DNA from: Phosphoribacter sp037045045
Lineage (GTDB): Bacteria; Actinomycetota; Actinomycetes; Actinomycetales; Dermatophilaceae
DNA length: 64,000 nucleotides
Assembly (NCBI GenBank): GCA_037045045.1
Contig: JBAOHL010000002.1
Coordinates: 1 to 64,000, forward strand
Direction of reading: 5' to 3'
Shown: positions 61,918 to 64,000 of the stretch, one piece after another
How the letters are laid out: the number at the start of each line of letters is the position of its first letter
Position numbering within the stretch: the stretch's first letter is position 1
The notes under the pieces: model-generated
The model's input: only the letters and a program-made list of their open reading frames with translations
The model's database searches: none
Told to the model about the DNA's origin: nothing
Translations under genes and position numbers: made by a program

Positions 61918-62077
61918 GCAGGGCGTTCAGCGACACCCGACGACTCGGCTCCGAGGGCAGGACGAGGACCGCCTCACGAATCCGGAGTCGCGCGAAGAGC
62001 CTCGCGGCGCGCAACCGGCGGCCAGACGGCGAATGGCCCGGCGACAAGACGAGCGACACACCGGGCCAGCAGCTGGC

Positions 62078-63067
62078 TCAGGCGGCGGATCCGCGGGGCA
62101 ACGCGTGGGCCCGAACCACCTGCCTCATGAACTGCTCGGGGGCGAGGCGCAGGCCGAGGACGGGGATGCGCAGCACCAACGACCGGCCGAGGACCACCTC
62201 GTTCTGCCGCCAGACGTCGTCCACTGGGTGCAGGGCCAACGCGTGATGCCCGCCGTCGATCTCGACGACCAGGCCGACGTCGGCCCATTCGACGTCGAGG
62301 TACAGTCGCCCACCCGGCGTCTCCCGTATCGCCTGCCGGGTCGGAGGGGGCAACCGCCACATGCGGCAGAGCCGCCCGAAGTCGAGCTCCCCCAACGAGT
62401 GCACCCCGTCGCACACGTCCCGGACGACGTGGTCGAGCAGCTCCCGCCGGGGGCTGCGCCGCAGCGTTTGCCACGCTCCGAGGAGACGTTCGGGTGATAC
62501 CAACCGCTGCTGGACGACAAGGCACACCAGCAGCGCCGCCTGTCGGTCCGTCACCGCCCATTGGGCCGCATGCAAGGTCGCCCATTCCACGCGAACCCGA
62601 GGGATCCCCGTAGGGAAGCCGGGTCGCGGGACTCGGCGCCTACGCACACGGACCCCCGGCAGCGGGGTCCACCGAGTCGTGCCGGCGGGCACGCTGACAT
62701 CGACGATGGCGCTGGAGTACCCGGCCAACCCCGAGGCCAGCAGGGCCGCGACGCCGTCGAGTTGAGCTCCGGCGCCGCTCTCCCAGACGGCCTGCCACCA
62801 CCGACCCTGGCCCACCGGCGTGCCTGAACCAACGACGACGGTATGCCGCCCGGCAGCGGCCCAACGACCGGCAAGGATCTCGGTGCGCACCTCGTGGCGG
62901 CTGATGCCGCGGCGGCGCAGTTGAGCACGGTGCACGACACCACCTTGGGCGGCTGCGGCCCGGGCTGCCGCGGTGCGTCGTTCGCGGCGGGCGGCGACAA
63001 GGGGCGTCGACCCGGCCGCCCCCGACGCCGGCTTGACGGTCGACGCGTTCTGGCGTCTCGCACTCAT
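62078..63067 (-). CDS. Endonuclease-like protein (AbiEi-like N-terminus, DUF559/Vsr-like C-terminus)
   Basis: 329 residues from ATG 63067. The N-terminal ~60 residues are a winged-helix-like unit (AAARAAAAQGGVVHRAQLRR with RGISRHEVRTEILAGRW), as in AbiEi-type proteins. The C-terminal ~110 residues carry a PD-(D/E)xK-like core: RLYLDVEWADVGLVVEIDGG followed by HHALALHPVDDVWRQNEVVL, with E-x-D-G-x-H, the pattern of DUF559/very-short-patch-repair-like endonucleases. Such proteins are abundant in actinobacteria and unstudied; roles in DNA repair, defence or mobile-element biology are possible. It is flanked on both sides by related palindromic repeats. Confidence 0.7.
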   Translation of the reverse strand: MSARRQNASTVKPASGAAGSTPLVAARRERRTAAARAAAAQGGVVHRAQLRRRGISRHEVRTEILAGRWAAAGRHTVVVGSGTPVGQGRWWQAVWESGAGAQLDGVAALLASGLAGYSSAIVDVSVPAGTTRWTPLPGVRVRRRRVPRPGFPTGIPRVRVEWATLHAAQWAVTDRQAALLVCLVVQQRLVSPERLLGAWQTLRRSPRRELLDHVVRDVCDGVHSLGELDFGRLCRMWRLPPPTRQAIRETPGGRLYLDVEWADVGLVVEIDGGHHALALHPVDDVWRQNEVVLGRSLVLRIPVLGLRLAPEQFMRQVVRAHALPRGSAA

Positions 63068-63311
63068 CAGGCCTCGCTCGGGTGAGGTCGCAACGCCTGA
63101 GCCAATGAGGGCCACGGGCCAGAGCCTCCAGACGACGCGTCCATGTCCCGAGGGTCGACGGTCCGGGCGCCTCTTCGGACCCCCTGTTGCTTCGCCTGTG
63201 GACGATGAGGCTTGCGGTCGGATCGGTGTGGACAGCAGCGCACATAGCAGGGCCCGAATGGGCTCGCCACCTCGGCCACCAAGGTCTGGTGGGGCCAGCC
63301 CGAGGGTCTGC

Positions 63312-63435
63312 GTGTGGCAGAACGCGCGGTATAGCGCGCGAAGTGCCACACAGAGGCGGCGCTCAACGCGGCGCTGGCCGACACGCACGACGAGCGTGCG
63401 GCAGAACGCGCGGTATAGCGCGCGAAGTGCCACAC
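63312..63435. repeat. GTGTGGC palindromes, copies 2 and 3
   Basis: 63312-63351 reads GTGTGGCA-GAA-CGCGCG-GTATAG-CGCGCG-AAG-TGCCACAC, with two stacked inverted-repeat blocks; 63396-63435 is the same except GTGCGGCA at the start. The two copies are 84 bp apart and otherwise almost identical. They lie in the 481-bp gap between the manC-like and endonuclease-like genes, where I see no gene. Each would fold into a strong hairpin with opposed GAA/AAG bulges. Confidence 0.8.
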
Positions 63436-63548
63436 GCAACCGCTGGCGGTCGACGTGGCGGGGCCGACGAGGGGCGCCACTCAGCAGCGTGGTCGCGACA
63501 GAATCGGCAGGGTCCTCGCGACAACGTCAGCGCGGTCCTCGCGACTAG

Positions 63549-64000
63549 TCAGCGCAGGTCGCCGTGGCCCAACTCGGTCAATCGGTCGACGAGCGCCTTG
63601 ACGTCCTGGCTGCGTTCCCGCGATACGACGAGCAGGGCATCGGGCGTGTCGACGACCACGATGTCCTCCAGCCCCACGACGGCGACCAGCCGACCGCCGC
63701 CCGCCGACACCAGGCCCGAACCGCCGAGCGACACGACGTCCGCAGCAGAGCCCAGCACCCGCAGACCTGCGCCCGGACCGTTCTGCCGGACCGCGAGCAG
63801 GGCAGCAAGAGAGTCGAAGTCGCCGACGTCCTCCCACCCGAACGTCGCCGGGACCACGGCCACCTGTCCAGCGGCGGCGGCCGGCTCGGCCACGGCGTAG
63901 TCGATGGCGATCTTCGTCAGCGCGTCCCACCGGCTCGCCAGCAGCGAGGGATCGGCGGCGATCTGCTCGACCCCGTCGGCGAGATCGGGATGCCCCTGCC
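63549..64000 (-). CDS. Mannose-1-phosphate guanylyltransferase, C-terminal part
   Basis: The frame is open to the window edge and encodes the last ~150 residues. DLADGVEQIAADPSLLASRW, TKIAIDYAVAEPAAAAGQVA and VVPATFGWEDVGDFDSLAAL are the characteristic ManC core end, in which 'IDYAV.E' and 'GWxDVGxFxSL' are sugar-nucleotide pyrophosphorylase motifs. The final ~80 residues (VVSLGGSGLVSAGGGRLVAV; VGLEDIVVVDTPDALLVVS) are the left-handed beta-helix end. It makes GDP-mannose for mannosylation, in line with the mannosyltransferase at 5694. The start lies outside the window. Confidence 0.85.
   Translation of the reverse strand, partial: QGHPDLADGVEQIAADPSLLASRWDALTKIAIDYAVAEPAAAAGQVAVVPATFGWEDVGDFDSLAALLAVRQNGPGAGLRVLGSAADVVSLGGSGLVSAGGGRLVAVVGLEDIVVVDTPDALLVVSRERSQDVKALVDRLTELGHGDLR

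Larger units (their letters stand above)
61624..62077. other. Intergenic region upstream of hemA
   Basis: No credible gene. The part next to hemA (61624-61720) is the promoter region and is less GC-rich, with several GTTGTCG-like stretches that might bind a regulator. The middle holds the palindrome at 61878-61917. Frames through it are Arg-rich artefacts. Confidence 0.6.

Noticed and set aside
61667..62059. Gene upstream of hemA
   Set aside because: Arg-rich translation without start signals; overlaps promoter and palindrome.

Overview
The window is a chimera. Bases 1-1851 are AT-rich, eukaryote-like DNA ending in about ten copies of the hexamer TTGGGG, the telomere repeat of Tetrahymena-type ciliates, with the G-rich strand running towards the chromosome end as a real right-hand telomere would. 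One open frame in this block only makes sense if TAG is a sense codon and TGA the stop, as in many ciliates. From base 1852 the sequence becomes high-GC actinobacterial DNA, starting in the middle of a gene. Gene content (coproporphyrin-type heme operon, PIG-V-like mannosyltransferase, MoxR/DUF58/DUF4129/DUF4350 cluster, biotin-carboxylase/BCCP fusion, many leaderless starts) suggests a Micrococcales actinobacterium, perhaps of the Intrasporangiaceae; the genus is inference. The join most likely arose in assembly of a mixed sample such as sludge.

Layout. 1852-5660 is a decayed accessory island: a 5'-truncated AbiEii-like nucleotidyltransferase, an IS630 transposase remnant, an AbiEi-like antitoxin behind a perfect 14-bp-arm palindrome, a broken AbiEii toxin, and an apparently intact MNT-HEPN pair, all between two related ~90-bp direct repeats. 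5694-14100 holds a membrane mannosyltransferase and an acyl-CoA catabolic set (acyl-CoA dehydrogenase, carboxyltransferase, biotin carboxylase, MerR regulator with operator) surrounding an unusual roadblock-protoglobin operon. 14157-17472 is a cysteine-bearing HTH regulator divergent from a quinol nitric oxide reductase. 17473-18055 is a nested repeat block. 18056-22650 has an Lpd-like flavoprotein, purine nucleoside phosphorylase, a phosphosugar mutase and an acetyltransferase. 22703-25664 is a TetR/MMPL pair. 26433-29765 is deoC with two aldehyde dehydrogenases, the second truncated. 29929-37802 is the MoxR-type operon with RDD and SpoIIM-like membrane proteins. 37765-50865 is nucleoside salvage: adenosine deaminase, thymidine phosphorylase, cytidine deaminase and a complete BmpA-type ABC importer, with an MFS carrier, malic enzyme and an amidohydrolase. 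51018-55778 has a methylmalonyl-CoA mutase-type large subunit and an ABC exporter. 55832-61623 is the heme operon hemA-hemE-cgoX-chdC-cpfC, in which every junction overlaps by exactly 4 nt. The window ends with an endonuclease-like gene between palindromic repeats and the 3' part of a mannose-1-phosphate guanylyltransferase gene.

How genes work together. Imported nucleosides would be deaminated (Add, Cdd) and phosphorolysed (PNP, DeoA); the sugar phosphate can be isomerised (mutase) and cleaved by DeoC to glyceraldehyde-3-phosphate and acetaldehyde, which the adjacent dehydrogenase can oxidise. Three otherwise healthy genes (AbiEii, carboxyltransferase, Lpd) are each broken by one extra base, which looks like residual assembly error. 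Recurrent non-coding signals include a dispersed GGTATGCCG word far above expectation and a 19-bp palindrome found in two separate repeat blocks, both between convergent genes. I saw no tRNA, rRNA or CRISPR array.
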